Source: JAICKM01 sp038228295
GTDB taxonomy: Bacteria; Chloroflexota; Chloroflexia; QHBQ01; JAICKM01
Assembly (NCBI GenBank): GCA_038228295.1
Contig: JBBRPH010000006.1
Coordinates: 1-64,000 of the forward strand
DNA: 64,000 nucleotides
Reading direction: 5' to 3'
The notes under the pieces are model-generated. The model was not told where the DNA came from. It did not search any database and saw nothing but the letters and a program-made list of their open reading frames with translations. Below, in pieces: positions 16,474 through 24,426 of the stretch; within the stretch, counting starts at the first letter, position 1; the number at the start of each line of letters is the position of its first letter. A program made the position numbers and the translations under genes.

Positions 16474-16677
16474 ATGCCGAAAATGAAGACCCACAAAGGG
16501 GCAGCGCGCCGGTTTAAGATCACCGGCTCCGGCATCATCATGCGCACAAAAGGCATGAAGAGCCACTTTCGCCGCCGCAAGTCTACCCGCGTCAAGCAGG
16601 AGTTTGACCGCATGACCCCGCTGCACCCTTCGCAGGTGCCGCGCGTGAAGCGGCTGCTCCCCTATGGAATTGACTAA
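16474..16677 (+). CDS. rpmI: 50S ribosomal protein L35
   Basis: 67 residues, beginning MPKMKTHKGAARRFKITGSG, the standard bL35 N-terminus. It is highly basic and of normal length. It is a large-subunit ribosomal protein. rplT follows 93 bases downstream. The intervening sequence forms a small hairpin with arms GAGTACC (16718-16724) and GGTACTC (16729-16735) around a GAAA loop, possibly used for differential expression. Confidence 0.97.
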   Translation: MPKMKTHKGAARRFKITGSGIIMRTKGMKSHFRRRKSTRVKQEFDRMTPLHPSQVPRVKRLLPYGID

Positions 16678-16770
16678 CCGGCGCTAGTCCGGTGAACTAA
16701 GGGCAGACCCCTTTGGTGAGTACCGAAAGGTACTCTTTAGTAGAGAATTGTATCAAGGAGAACGGTAACA

Positions 16771-17475
16771 ATGCCTCGCGTAAAACGTGGGTTTACCGCG
16801 CACCGCCGACACAAAAAAGTGCTGGCAATGGTCAAGGGCCACATGACGAGCCGCGGCCACCTCTATAAGATGGCGCATCAGGAAATGATGAAATCGCTGA
16901 TGTATGCCTACCGAGATCGCCGCGCCCGAAAGCGCGATATGCGCCGCCTGTGGATCATCCGTATCAACGCCGCCGCGCGCGAAAACGGGCTTCCTTACAA
17001 TCGCTTCATCAACGGCGTGAACCGCTTAGGGCTGGGTATTGATCGCAAGATCCTGGCGGATATGGCCGTCAACGATCCGCACGCCTTCTCGGTGATCGTG
17101 GCCCGCGTCAAAGGCGAACCCGATCCAGTGAAGAAAGCGCCTGCGCCGGTCGTGACAAAAACCGCAACCACCGACACAGCGACCACGGTAGCGGTTGCCG
17201 ACGCTCCTGCTGAGGCCGGCGTCACGAAGGCCACCTTTGCACCCACCGCCACAGCGGTTGCCGAAGCCGCCGCGCCGATCGAGCCAATCGCGGACACGAC
17301 GACCACCGCGCCTGTAGACAGCAGCAAGCCGGCCGGCCATACACCCAGCGCCACAGCGGTCACAGAAGCCGCCGCGCCGGTTGAGACCATTGCCGAGCAG
17401 GAAGCCGAAGCGGCCGGCGAGCCGTTGCACCAGGCCGGCACCAACGATCAGGAAGATCGTCACAAGAACAATTAG
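16771..17475 (+). CDS. rplT: 50S ribosomal protein L20 with long Ala/Thr/Pro-rich C-terminal extension
   Basis: 234 residues. Residues 1-117 are a normal bL20 (MPRVKRGFTAHRRHKKVLAM, RDRRARKRDMRRLWI, GLGIDRKILADMA). After VIVARVKGE the chain continues for about 115 residues of low-complexity Ala/Thr/Pro/Glu sequence with two related segments (TATAVAEAAAPIEPIAD and SATAVTEAAAPVETIAE), ending in a charged tail. Normal L20 is about 115-120 residues, so the protein is twice the usual size. The DNA shows no frame break: the stop at 17475 is followed by a terminator at 17552. AAGGAGA precedes the start. L20 assembles early into 23S rRNA; the tail would be exposed and disordered. Confidence 0.95.
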   Translation: MPRVKRGFTAHRRHKKVLAMVKGHMTSRGHLYKMAHQEMMKSLMYAYRDRRARKRDMRRLWIIRINAAARENGLPYNRFINGVNRLGLGIDRKILADMAVNDPHAFSVIVARVKGEPDPVKKAPAPVVTKTATTDTATTVAVADAPAEAGVTKATFAPTATAVAEAAAPIEPIADTTTTAPVDSSKPAGHTPSATAVTEAAAPVETIAEQEAEAAGEPLHQAGTNDQEDRHKNN

Positions 17476-17551
17476 CAGTAAGGCCTAAGCCGCTAGTCTG
17501 GATGCGAAGCGCGAAGTGCAAACTAAGAGTACAGTATCAGGTTGATGCTGA

Positions 17552-17586
17552 GTGGGGATACGGTACGCCGTATCCCCACGTTTTTA
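17552..17586 (+). terminator. Intrinsic terminator of rpmI-rplT
   Basis: Twelve-base perfect arms (17552-17563 GTGGGGATACGG and 17568-17579) flank a tetraloop and are followed by GTTTTTAT. Confidence 0.9.
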
Positions 17587-17614
17587 TAGGCTAGAGTAGG
17601 GAGGAGCGGAGACA

Positions 17615-18427
17615 ATGGAGCTGATCACGAGCGCGACTAATTCGACGATCAAACGGGTGCGCGCCCTGGGCACGGCGGCTCCGCAGGCGCGGCGCGAGGC
17701 TCACGCCTTTGTGGTCGAAGGTGTGCGCGCGGTCGAAGAAGCATTAGACGGTGGGGCTGAGCCCAGCCTGGTGCTGTACGACCCGGAAGCGCTGGGCAAC
17801 ACACCACGCGGCCGCGCCTTGCGCGACCGGCTGATGCGCCGGCCGACGGCGCAACCCGCCGGCCGGGCCGCGCTGGCCGCCGCCACTGAGACGGTACAGC
17901 CACAGGGCGTGCTAGCCGTCTTTCCTCAACCCACCTGGTCCCCGCCTGCCTTACCCACCGAGCCGCCGCTGATGCTGATCTGCGACAGCCTACGCGACCC
18001 CGGCAACCTGGGCACGATCCTGCGCGGGGCCGAGGCGGCCGGGGTCACTGCCTGCTGGCTTACACCCGACTGTGTGGACCTCTATAACCCCAAAGTGGTA
18101 CGCGCCGGGGCGGGGGTCCATTTCCGCCTGCCCACCTACCCTGACCAACCCTGGCCGGCGATCAGCGTCGGGCTGGCGCAGTTGGGAATCGTCAAAATCG
18201 CCGCGCTGGATATGGCCGGCGACCTACCCTACTACGCCGCTGATTGGCGACCCGCCGTCGCGTTGGTGGTGGGCAACGAGGCACACGGCATCAGTCCCGC
18301 GGCCCTAGCCGCCGCCACCCAACATGTCGCTATCCCCATGCGCGGTAGTACCGAGTCGCTCAACGCTGCAATGGCGACTAGCGTAGTGCTGTTCGAGGCA
18401 CTGCGGCAGCGGAGCGGGGGCGTCTAA
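17615..18427 (+). CDS. TrmH/SpoU-family RNA 2'-O-methyltransferase
   Basis: 270 residues. The N-terminal substrate-binding domain begins MELITSATNSTIKRVRALGT, and the SPOUT domain shows DSLRDPGNLGTILRGAEAAG, VVGNEAHGIS and IPMRGSTESLNAAMATSVVLFE, the three conserved SpoU motifs including the knot that binds S-adenosylmethionine. The proteins methylate rRNA or tRNA ribose; the target nucleotide cannot be told from sequence. Placement next to rplT is common for this family. GGGAGGAG lies upstream of the ATG. Confidence 0.92.
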   Translation: MELITSATNSTIKRVRALGTAAPQARREAHAFVVEGVRAVEEALDGGAEPSLVLYDPEALGNTPRGRALRDRLMRRPTAQPAGRAALAAATETVQPQGVLAVFPQPTWSPPALPTEPPLMLICDSLRDPGNLGTILRGAEAAGVTACWLTPDCVDLYNPKVVRAGAGVHFRLPTYPDQPWPAISVGLAQLGIVKIAALDMAGDLPYYAADWRPAVALVVGNEAHGISPAALAAATQHVAIPMRGSTESLNAAMATSVVLFEALRQRSGGV

Positions 18428-18428
18428 T

Positions 18429-18500
18429 TGTGAAACGCAAGCAACTGTTCAGGTTCGCTTGTACGAAGCCACTGAATCGTTAATTATGTTTTGCGTTTTA
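18429..18500. terminator. Possible nested hairpin between convergent genes
   Basis: An outer near-perfect inverted repeat (GTGAAACGCAA at 18429-18439 and TTGCGTTTTAC near 18490-18500) encloses a smaller stem (TTCAG..TTCG / CGAA..CTGAA). It lies between the convergent methyltransferase and metallopeptidase genes. The long loop makes it a weak call. Confidence 0.35.
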
Positions 18501-18504
18501 CGCC

Positions 18505-19437
18505 TTACGGCAAGCTGCACCCGTCAAACCCTTGCGTCAGTCCAATCGTGAACGCCTGCACCCGTTCGGCGGGTTGGCCGTGGTGGTGCGGATCAGTGAC
18601 GGCCAGATCGTCACCGGCGGAGTAGAGGGCAGCCGTGGCGGCCTGTAGGTCGGCCCGGTTCAGCGCGCCGACCGCCTGTGCGTGGCGGACATAGACACCA
18701 GCAAAACAATCCGCCTGTAACTCGATCTCCGCGCCGTAGTAGGCACGCTCGTCAATATTCAGGTTGCGCTGTACCACATGGCCCCATTCGTGGGCCAGGA
18801 TCACCACCGGCGCGAAGTTGCCGTAGTCCTGGCGCTCGATGTTGAACAGTCGCAGATCATAATAAATATCGTTGTCTGCGTTACAGTAAAAGGCGTTATA
18901 CAGCGGCGCACGGCCGCAACCGGTGAGAATACGGGTAGAGTAGCCCTTAAATGTAGTCGGCCCATGAAACTTCAACCCACTGGCCGCGAAAGAAATACGC
19001 CAAAAGCTGTTGATGTCGGCACCGGCGGCAGTTACCACATCTTGCAGCGTCGTACCTTCTTGGAAGGTTAGGTGTGTAGTCGCCAGCAAGGTGCCTTTGA
19101 CGGTGTAGAACGCCAAATCTACGGGAACCACCGCGCCAGCCGCGACTCCGGTCAGGCTGCGGCTACAGTGAGCTACGCCATTGCTGTTAGTGGTGGCACT
19201 ACATGTCGCCAAGCCAGCAGGCAAGTACCAGGTGGCCGTCATCTGCGCCCCCCGCACGCCCTTACCCGCCAAGCGGAGGGTACCCGACACGGACGCGCTG
19301 GTGCCGGTGCGTGGCGCGGCCGGCGACATCGTTACCGCCGTGGTATAGGAGACCGCGAGTGGAGCCGCCACCGCTGGAGTCGTTGTCCAACCGGCTAGTA
19401 GGACACAAGACAGCAATACTACCAACAATCGTCGCAT
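18505..19437 (-). CDS. Secreted neutral zinc metallopeptidase (YpfJ-like)
   Basis: 310 residues. A signal peptide (MRRLLVVLLSCVLLAGW, cleavage near AVAAP) precedes an Ig-like N-domain (about 30-135). The catalytic domain has AHEWGHVVQ (zinc site), ELQADCFAGVY (third ligand glutamate region) and a C-terminal HGQPAERVQAF, the pattern of the YpfJ-type metallopeptidase family. It should act outside the membrane. The substrate is unknown. The start ATG has GGAGG upstream. It is divergent from the carotenoid operon. Confidence 0.85.
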   Translation of the reverse strand: MRRLLVVLLSCVLLAGWTTTPAVAAPLAVSYTTAVTMSPAAPRTGTSASVSGTLRLAGKGVRGAQMTATWYLPAGLATCSATTNSNGVAHCSRSLTGVAAGAVVPVDLAFYTVKGTLLATTHLTFQEGTTLQDVVTAAGADINSFWRISFAASGLKFHGPTTFKGYSTRILTGCGRAPLYNAFYCNADNDIYYDLRLFNIERQDYGNFAPVVILAHEWGHVVQRNLNIDERAYYGAEIELQADCFAGVYVRHAQAVGALNRADLQAATAALYSAGDDLAVTDPHHHGQPAERVQAFTIGLTQGFDGCSLP

Positions 19438-19438
19438 T

Positions 19439-19709
19439 ACGCCGCCCTCCGCTCCCTCGAACCACTGACCAGGTATTCAACCACCAGGTCGCTTACTGCC
19501 GCTACACCATTACATCTACATCTATTATACGCACCGGTGTAGTTGCATAGTTGTATAGGATAACCCCGGTTTTGCGCGGCTATGATAGCAAGAGCGCGTG
19601 ATGCGCGTTGCATACAGTTGTGCGAGCGACCGCTGCCGGCTAGAGCGAGCAACCGATCCTATAATCAAACACGTAATTAACAAACATTGAACAGATATTT
19701 TACAATCCA
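19439..19709. other. AT-richer divergent intergenic region with short direct repeats
   Basis: No gene is seen. It holds GTTGCATA (19542-19549) immediately followed by GTTGTATA (19550-19557), and a further GTTGCATA (19607-19614) followed by AGTTGTGCG. TATAAT appears on the minus strand (near 19523-19528) and the plus strand (19660-19665). The repeats could be operators for either divergent unit. Confidence 0.4.
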
Positions 19710-19738
19710 TTACGATCCCCCGCGTCGTACTTTATAAG
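19710..19738 (+). promoter_or_regulatory. Promoter of the carotenoid operon
   Basis: TTACGA (19710-19715), 17 bases, TATAAG (19733-19738). The crtP start at 19778 is about 34 bases after the predicted transcription start. Confidence 0.55.
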
Positions 19739-19777
19739 AGAATGGATCTGTTTGCCACAGGAGGGGGAGTTAGCGAT

Positions 19778-21217
19778 ATGCACGTCCTAATTGCCGGCGG
19801 CGGCCTAGCCGGTCTATCGGCGGCCAAGTATTTGACGGATGCCGGGCATCGCGTGACATTGCTGGAGAAGCGGCCGTATGCCGGGGGCAAAGTGTCGTCT
19901 TGGCAGGATGCCGATGGGGATTGGCTGGAGAGCGGTCTGCACGTTTTTTTCGGCGCGTACCGCAACCTGCACCGCTTGTTCCGCGAAACGGGCCTGGACG
20001 CCAATCTGTCTTGGAAAGCGCATGAGATGACCTTTTCGCGGCCCGGCGGTTGGCTCTCGCCGCTCAAGTTCGCGCAAGGGCTGCCCGCGCCGCTACACGG
20101 GCTGATTGCCATCGGCCGTAACCGTGGCGTGCTGACCTGGCCCGACAAAATGCGCGTCGGCGGCGGCTTGCTCTGGCCGATCCTGGGCAACCAGGCGTGG
20201 ATTGACGCGCAAGACGGGCTGACGTATGCCGACTGGCACCTGCGCCACGGGATGGGTCGGCGGGCGTTGGGTGACTTTTTCGATACGATGGCGTTAGCCC
20301 TCAACTTCGACACGACAGAACGGGTCAGCGCCAAATTGGTCCTCACCGTATTGTCGCACTTCGCCAAAGAGACTGATGCCTCGCGGGTCGCTTTCCTTGA
20401 CGGCACGCCGGAGCTAAGGCTGTTCGCCCCGTTCCTGGCCTATTTGGCCGGGCGTGGCGTGCGCTTCATCCCTAATGCTAAAGTAGCGGCGGTCGAATAC
20501 AACGCGACACAGGGGCAGGTCAGCGGTTTTCGGCTGGCCGACGGCGAACGGCTGACGGCCGATTGCTACATTTCGGCTATGCCGGTGCATAACCTCTGGA
20601 AGACCTTGCCGTATGCCCTGCGTGAGCGCGCACCCTTCACCAACCTGCGCCATTTACACGGTCAGCCGGTGATGACCGTGCAGCTATACTTCGACCGCCC
20701 GGTACTCGGTGTGGATAACCTGATCTTCAGCAGCGGTACGCATTTATCGGTCTACGCCGAACTGAGCCGCTGTGCGCCGGGCTTGACCGAAGGCCCGACC
20801 GGGCGGCACATGGTCGAAATGGTGGTCGCCCCCGCCGCCGAATGGTATAAATTGCCCGATGATGAAATCATTCAGCGCACGCTGGGAGAGTTTACGCGGC
20901 TCCATCCGCAGGCGGCGCAAGCCCAGTTGCTCAAAAGCACCCTGGTACGCATTCCCCAATCGGTTTACCGCGCCCACCCCGGCCATGATGCCTACCGGCC
21001 CGACCAGGCCACCGGCATCGCCAACTTCTTTTTGTGCGGGGACTACACGCGCCAAGACTATCTGGCGAGTATGGAAGGAGCAGTGCTGAGTGGCAAACGA
21101 GTTGCAGATCGAATCGTGGCCGGAGTACGGCAGGGAGCCGGATCGCTGGGCGAATCCGCCGACCCCCTGGCGCACAACACCGAGTTGGACGGCCGAATTG
21201 CCGTTGCCGGCCGGTAG
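19778..21217 (+). CDS. crtP: 15-cis-phytoene desaturase, plant/cyanobacterial (CrtP/PDS) type
   Basis: 479 residues. The FAD-binding N-terminus MHVLIAGGGLAGLSAAKYLT is followed by LEKRPYAGGKVSSWQDADGD, LESGLHVFFGAYRNL, VLTWPDKMRVGGGLL, ALNFDTTERVSAK, RVAFLDGTP and the C-terminal GDYTRQDYLASMEGAVLSGK. These are diagnostic of CrtP rather than of CrtI, which lacks the HVFFG segment. It converts phytoene to zeta-carotene using a quinone acceptor. The start at 19778 was chosen because AGGAGGGGG lies about 12 bases upstream; an upstream in-frame ATG at 19742 falls almost on the -10. First gene of crtP-crtB-crtQ. Confidence 0.9.
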   Translation: MHVLIAGGGLAGLSAAKYLTDAGHRVTLLEKRPYAGGKVSSWQDADGDWLESGLHVFFGAYRNLHRLFRETGLDANLSWKAHEMTFSRPGGWLSPLKFAQGLPAPLHGLIAIGRNRGVLTWPDKMRVGGGLLWPILGNQAWIDAQDGLTYADWHLRHGMGRRALGDFFDTMALALNFDTTERVSAKLVLTVLSHFAKETDASRVAFLDGTPELRLFAPFLAYLAGRGVRFIPNAKVAAVEYNATQGQVSGFRLADGERLTADCYISAMPVHNLWKTLPYALRERAPFTNLRHLHGQPVMTVQLYFDRPVLGVDNLIFSSGTHLSVYAELSRCAPGLTEGPTGRHMVEMVVAPAAEWYKLPDDEIIQRTLGEFTRLHPQAAQAQLLKSTLVRIPQSVYRAHPGHDAYRPDQATGIANFFLCGDYTRQDYLASMEGAVLSGKRVADRIVAGVRQGAGSLGESADPLAHNTELDGRIAVAGR

Positions 21218-22220
21218 TGAACGCTGGGCCGACCGGGTGATAGCCGAGCGCTTGGGTCTACCGTATGCCGAGAGTGATGCCTCCGCCGGCCTGCCGGCGG
21301 CGTTGCTCACGCACCTGTACGATCAGGAGACGGCTCCGGTGGCGGAACCGCCCGCGCAACTGCACCCCGCTTATGATGCCTGCACCACGATCATCAAGAC
21401 CCATTCAGCCAGCTTCTACTTTAGCGCGAGTCTACTGCCGCCGCCCAAACGCCGCGCCGTGCTGGCCCTCTACGCTTTCTGCCGCCTCAGTGACGAACTG
21501 GTGGATAGCGCGCCGGCGCGCGGTCTAGCCCCACCCGACACCGCACGTGACTTGGCCGACTGGGCCGCGCGTTGCCGACCGGTTGCGCCCGGAGAAGCCG
21601 AGTCGGAGCCGGTGCTGCTGGCCTGGGCCGACACGCGCCGTCGCTTCCGCATCCCGCAGGCGTTGGCCGACGAACTGCTGACTGGGGTCAGCATGGACAT
21701 TCACATTTCGCGCTACGCCACCTGGGCCGATCTTTGGATCTACTGCTACCGTGTGGCCTCCACGGTCGGCCAGATGAGTATGCACATCACCGGCGCGGTC
21801 CGGTCACAGGCCGCTAATTACGCGATCCGGTTGGGCGTGGCGCTGCAACTGACCAACATCCTGCGTGACGTGGGCGACGATGCGCGCCAGGGGCGCATCT
21901 ACCTACCGCTGGCCGATCTGGCCCGCTTCGGCTACACCCCCGACGAACTCTGTGCTGGGGTGATTAACGACCGCTTCATTGCACTGATGCAGTTTGAGAT
22001 CGCCCGCGCCCGCGCCCTTTATGATCAAGCCTGGCCGGGTATCGCCATGCTGGCTCCCGACAGCCGCTTGGCGGTGGGAGCCGCCGCCACCGTGTATCGC
22101 GCCATCCTCAACCGCATCGAAGCTAACGGCTACGACGTATTCACCCGCCGCGCCCGCGTCTCCAACCGCGCCAAGCTGGCCCTGCTCCCGCAGGTCTGGT
22201 GGCAAGTGCAACGTATGTGA
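21090..22220 (+). CDS. crtB: Phytoene synthase, overlapping crtP
   Basis: 376 residues from a GTG at 21090 with AAGGAG 9-10 bases upstream. The squalene/phytoene synthase fold starts near residue 95 (THSASFYFSASLLPPPKRRA), with both Asp-rich motifs DELVD and DVGDDARQGRIYLP. It condenses two geranylgeranyl diphosphates to phytoene. The first about 90 residues are not typical, and the gene overlaps crtP by 128 bases. No other ATG or good GTG/SD pair lies nearer to the conserved core, so the start is uncertain. The ribosome-binding site is made of the conserved SMEGA codons of crtP. Confidence 0.9.
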   Translation: MANELQIESWPEYGREPDRWANPPTPWRTTPSWTAELPLPAGSERWADRVIAERLGLPYAESDASAGLPAALLTHLYDQETAPVAEPPAQLHPAYDACTTIIKTHSASFYFSASLLPPPKRRAVLALYAFCRLSDELVDSAPARGLAPPDTARDLADWAARCRPVAPGEAESEPVLLAWADTRRRFRIPQALADELLTGVSMDIHISRYATWADLWIYCYRVASTVGQMSMHITGAVRSQAANYAIRLGVALQLTNILRDVGDDARQGRIYLPLADLARFGYTPDELCAGVINDRFIALMQFEIARARALYDQAWPGIAMLAPDSRLAVGAAATVYRAILNRIEANGYDVFTRRARVSNRAKLALLPQVWWQVQRM

Positions 22221-22344
22221 GCCGTGCGCTATAGGCAGCCGATAGGCGACAGGCGGTGGAAGATCAGGTTGTAGGAAGTGGTGCCGTCGTGCGACTTCGC
22301 GGACATGGTAATGTATGATAACCGGCGCCCGAAAAGGAGTAATT

Positions 22345-23742
22345 GTGAAGGAAATACTTATCGTCGGCGCCGGCCTTGCCGGCCTCGCCACTGCCGTGGA
22401 GTTGGTAGATACCGGGATGCGGCCCATCATCCTGGAGAAGCGTGACGTGGTGGGCGGCAAGGTATCATCGCGGCGGGATGCCGATGGTGACGCGGTGGAG
22501 AGCGGGCTGCATATCTTTTTCGGTTCCTATACCCACCTGCTGACGATGATGCGGCGGGTGGGAGCGTATAATAACATTGTTTGGAAAGAGCATACTATTT
22601 ATGTGGTGCAACGCGGCGGCAAAGTCGGTACATTTCGCTTCCCGGCCTGGCCCGCACCGTTCAACGGCATGGTCGCGTTCGGCACTACGGATCTGTTCAC
22701 ACCGCACGAGAAGTTGACCAATATGCGCGCCCTGATCCGGCCTTGGCTGATGAGCCTCCCGGCGCTGCAACGCTGGGATCGCCTGTCGTATGCCCAGTGG
22801 CACCGCAAGTATGGCATCGCACAAGGCGTGTTGGATAAATGGTGGAACCCCATTGCGCTTTCGATGGGCTTTTTGCCCGCCGCCGAAATGTCGGCCCGGC
22901 CTATGACTACGGTGTTCCACCACTTCGCCCGGTCCGGCAACGCCTCGCGGGTCGGCTTCCTTGACGGCGCACCGGGCGACCGGCTGCACCAGCCTTTCGT
23001 GGATTACATCACACAACGCGGCGGGCGCGTCGAAACCGATTGCAAAGTGGCCGGGGTGGAACTCGGCCCCGACGGCCAAGTGGGTGGGCTACGAATGGGT
23101 GACGGCAGCCTGCGGACGGCCGATGCCTATGTGCTGGCCGCGCCAATCCACTCGACGCGCCAATTGCTACCCGCCGTGCTGCGCCGCTACCCGCAATTCG
23201 ACAACTTATGGCGGCTCAAGAGTACGCCGGTGATGAATGTGCAGTTGTGGTTCGACCGCCGCGTGTCCACGGTAGATAACTTGTTTTTTACCGCCGAGGC
23301 GCCTTTCTCGGTGTTCGCCGACTTGGCCGTAGTGGCCCCGCAAGAGTATGGGCGGCACGGCGGCTCCCTCGTTTCGATGGCCGTGGCTCCCGCCGCGCCG
23401 CTGTGGGGCGAGAGCGACGACGCGATCATCGCCCGCTGCCGCGCGGCGCTGGCTGAACTGTGGCCCGCCAGCGCGGCGGCGGTGGTGCTGAAAGCGACAC
23501 TGGTTCGCATCCCTAACTCGATCTACCGCGAAAGCCCCGGCAGCGACCGCTACCGCCCGGCCCAGCGCACCCCTGTCGCCGGCCTGTTCCTGGCGGGCGA
23601 CTACACCCAGCAAGATTATATGGCAAGCATGGAAGGCGCGGTGCGCTCCGGGCAACTGGCGGCCCGTGCCTTGCTGGAGAGTCGGCAACAAGCCCAGCCG
23701 GAGCGCTCTGTGGCGCAACCGGCGGTGGGCGCAGGAGTCTAG
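22345..23742 (+). CDS. crtQ: Zeta-carotene desaturase, plant/cyanobacterial (CrtQ/ZDS) type
   Basis: 465 residues from a GTG with AAAAGGAG five bases upstream. VGAGLAGLATAVELVDTGMR, VVGGKVSSRRDADGD, ESGLHIFFGSYTHL, PAPFNGMVAFGTTD, MWNP-like KWWNPIALSMGFL and the C-terminal GDYTQQDYMASMEGAVRSG identify a CrtQ-type desaturase. It is paralogous to crtP in the same operon. It would desaturate zeta-carotene to lycopene (poly-cis, needing an isomerase not found here). An ATG at 22315 is an alternative start. Confidence 0.88.
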   Translation: MKEILIVGAGLAGLATAVELVDTGMRPIILEKRDVVGGKVSSRRDADGDAVESGLHIFFGSYTHLLTMMRRVGAYNNIVWKEHTIYVVQRGGKVGTFRFPAWPAPFNGMVAFGTTDLFTPHEKLTNMRALIRPWLMSLPALQRWDRLSYAQWHRKYGIAQGVLDKWWNPIALSMGFLPAAEMSARPMTTVFHHFARSGNASRVGFLDGAPGDRLHQPFVDYITQRGGRVETDCKVAGVELGPDGQVGGLRMGDGSLRTADAYVLAAPIHSTRQLLPAVLRRYPQFDNLWRLKSTPVMNVQLWFDRRVSTVDNLFFTAEAPFSVFADLAVVAPQEYGRHGGSLVSMAVAPAAPLWGESDDAIIARCRAALAELWPASAAAVVLKATLVRIPNSIYRESPGSDRYRPAQRTPVAGLFLAGDYTQQDYMASMEGAVRSGQLAARALLESRQQAQPERSVAQPAVGAGV

Positions 23743-23744
23743 CG

Positions 23745-24293
23745 ATGGCAACGCAAACTTTACATTATGTCAACCCGCGCCCGGCACGGGTGCAATACAG
23801 CGGCTGGACCTGGCTGGTGCTGGGCGTGCTGCTGGTCGGGCCGTTGGTCGGGCCGCTGTTCCAGCAGATCGGCTGGCCGGTGCTGGCCTGGGTCAATTGG
23901 CCGCTCTACCTGATGGGCGACAACGCCTGCCCGCAGCCGGATCTCACGCTCCAGGTGTTCGGCTACCCGATGCTGGTCTGTTCGCGCTGTTGGGCGGGGG
24001 TATTCGGCCTGTGGACAGTCTTGCTAACCTATAAAGCGGCCGGCGGCGCGGGCTTCTGGCGCACCTGGCTGCGCCTGCCCGAACTGGCCCGCGTGGGCGT
24101 GGCCCTGCTCGCGTTCGGTCCGTGGGTGATCGACATTGTGGCCGCCGATCAGGGCTGGTGGATCAGCGGCCAGATAATGTTAATCCTCACCGGGATGCTG
24201 GGTGGCCTGGGCGCGGGCGCGCTGCTGCTGCCGTATACGACGCGGCGGGCCGTGTCTGACCGGCCACGAATGGGGTCACGAATACACGAATAG
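23745..24293 (+). CDS. DUF2085 membrane protein
   Basis: 182 residues with about four membrane helices. The segment NACPQPDLTLQVFGYPMLVC, then SRCWAGVFGLW, matches DUF2085, which has conserved Cys residues near the first loop. It starts one base after the crtQ stop, so it belongs to the carotenoid operon. The last about ten residues (RPRMGSRIHE) are encoded by one arm of the inverted repeat at 24258-24410 and probably are not ancestral. The function is unknown. Confidence 0.8.
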   Translation: MATQTLHYVNPRPARVQYSGWTWLVLGVLLVGPLVGPLFQQIGWPVLAWVNWPLYLMGDNACPQPDLTLQVFGYPMLVCSRCWAGVFGLWTVLLTYKAAGGAGFWRTWLRLPELARVGVALLAFGPWVIDIVAADQGWWISGQIMLILTGMLGGLGAGALLLPYTTRRAVSDRPRMGSRIHE

Positions 24294-24410
24294 AATGCGG
24301 CTAAAGCCCGGATCGCGGTAGGAGCCGGGCTTTAGCGCTGTTCGTCTTAGCGCAGTCGTGCCCACCAGCACCAAGTATTCGTGTATTCGTGACCCCATTC
24401 GTGGCCGGTC
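24258..24410. repeat. Nested inverted repeat (MITE/REP-like element)
   Basis: The outer arms are perfect over 35 bases (24258-24292 beginning GACCGGCCACGAATGGGG, and 24376-24410). Inside lies a second perfect 12-base pair (GCTAAAGCCCGG at 24300-24311 and its complement at 24325-24336). The arms contain repeated CACGAAT units. It sits between convergent genes and overlaps the 3' end of the DUF2085 gene. It carries no transposase. It could also serve as a bidirectional terminator. Confidence 0.8.
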
Positions 24411-24426
24411 GGTAGAGAGCAACCAC

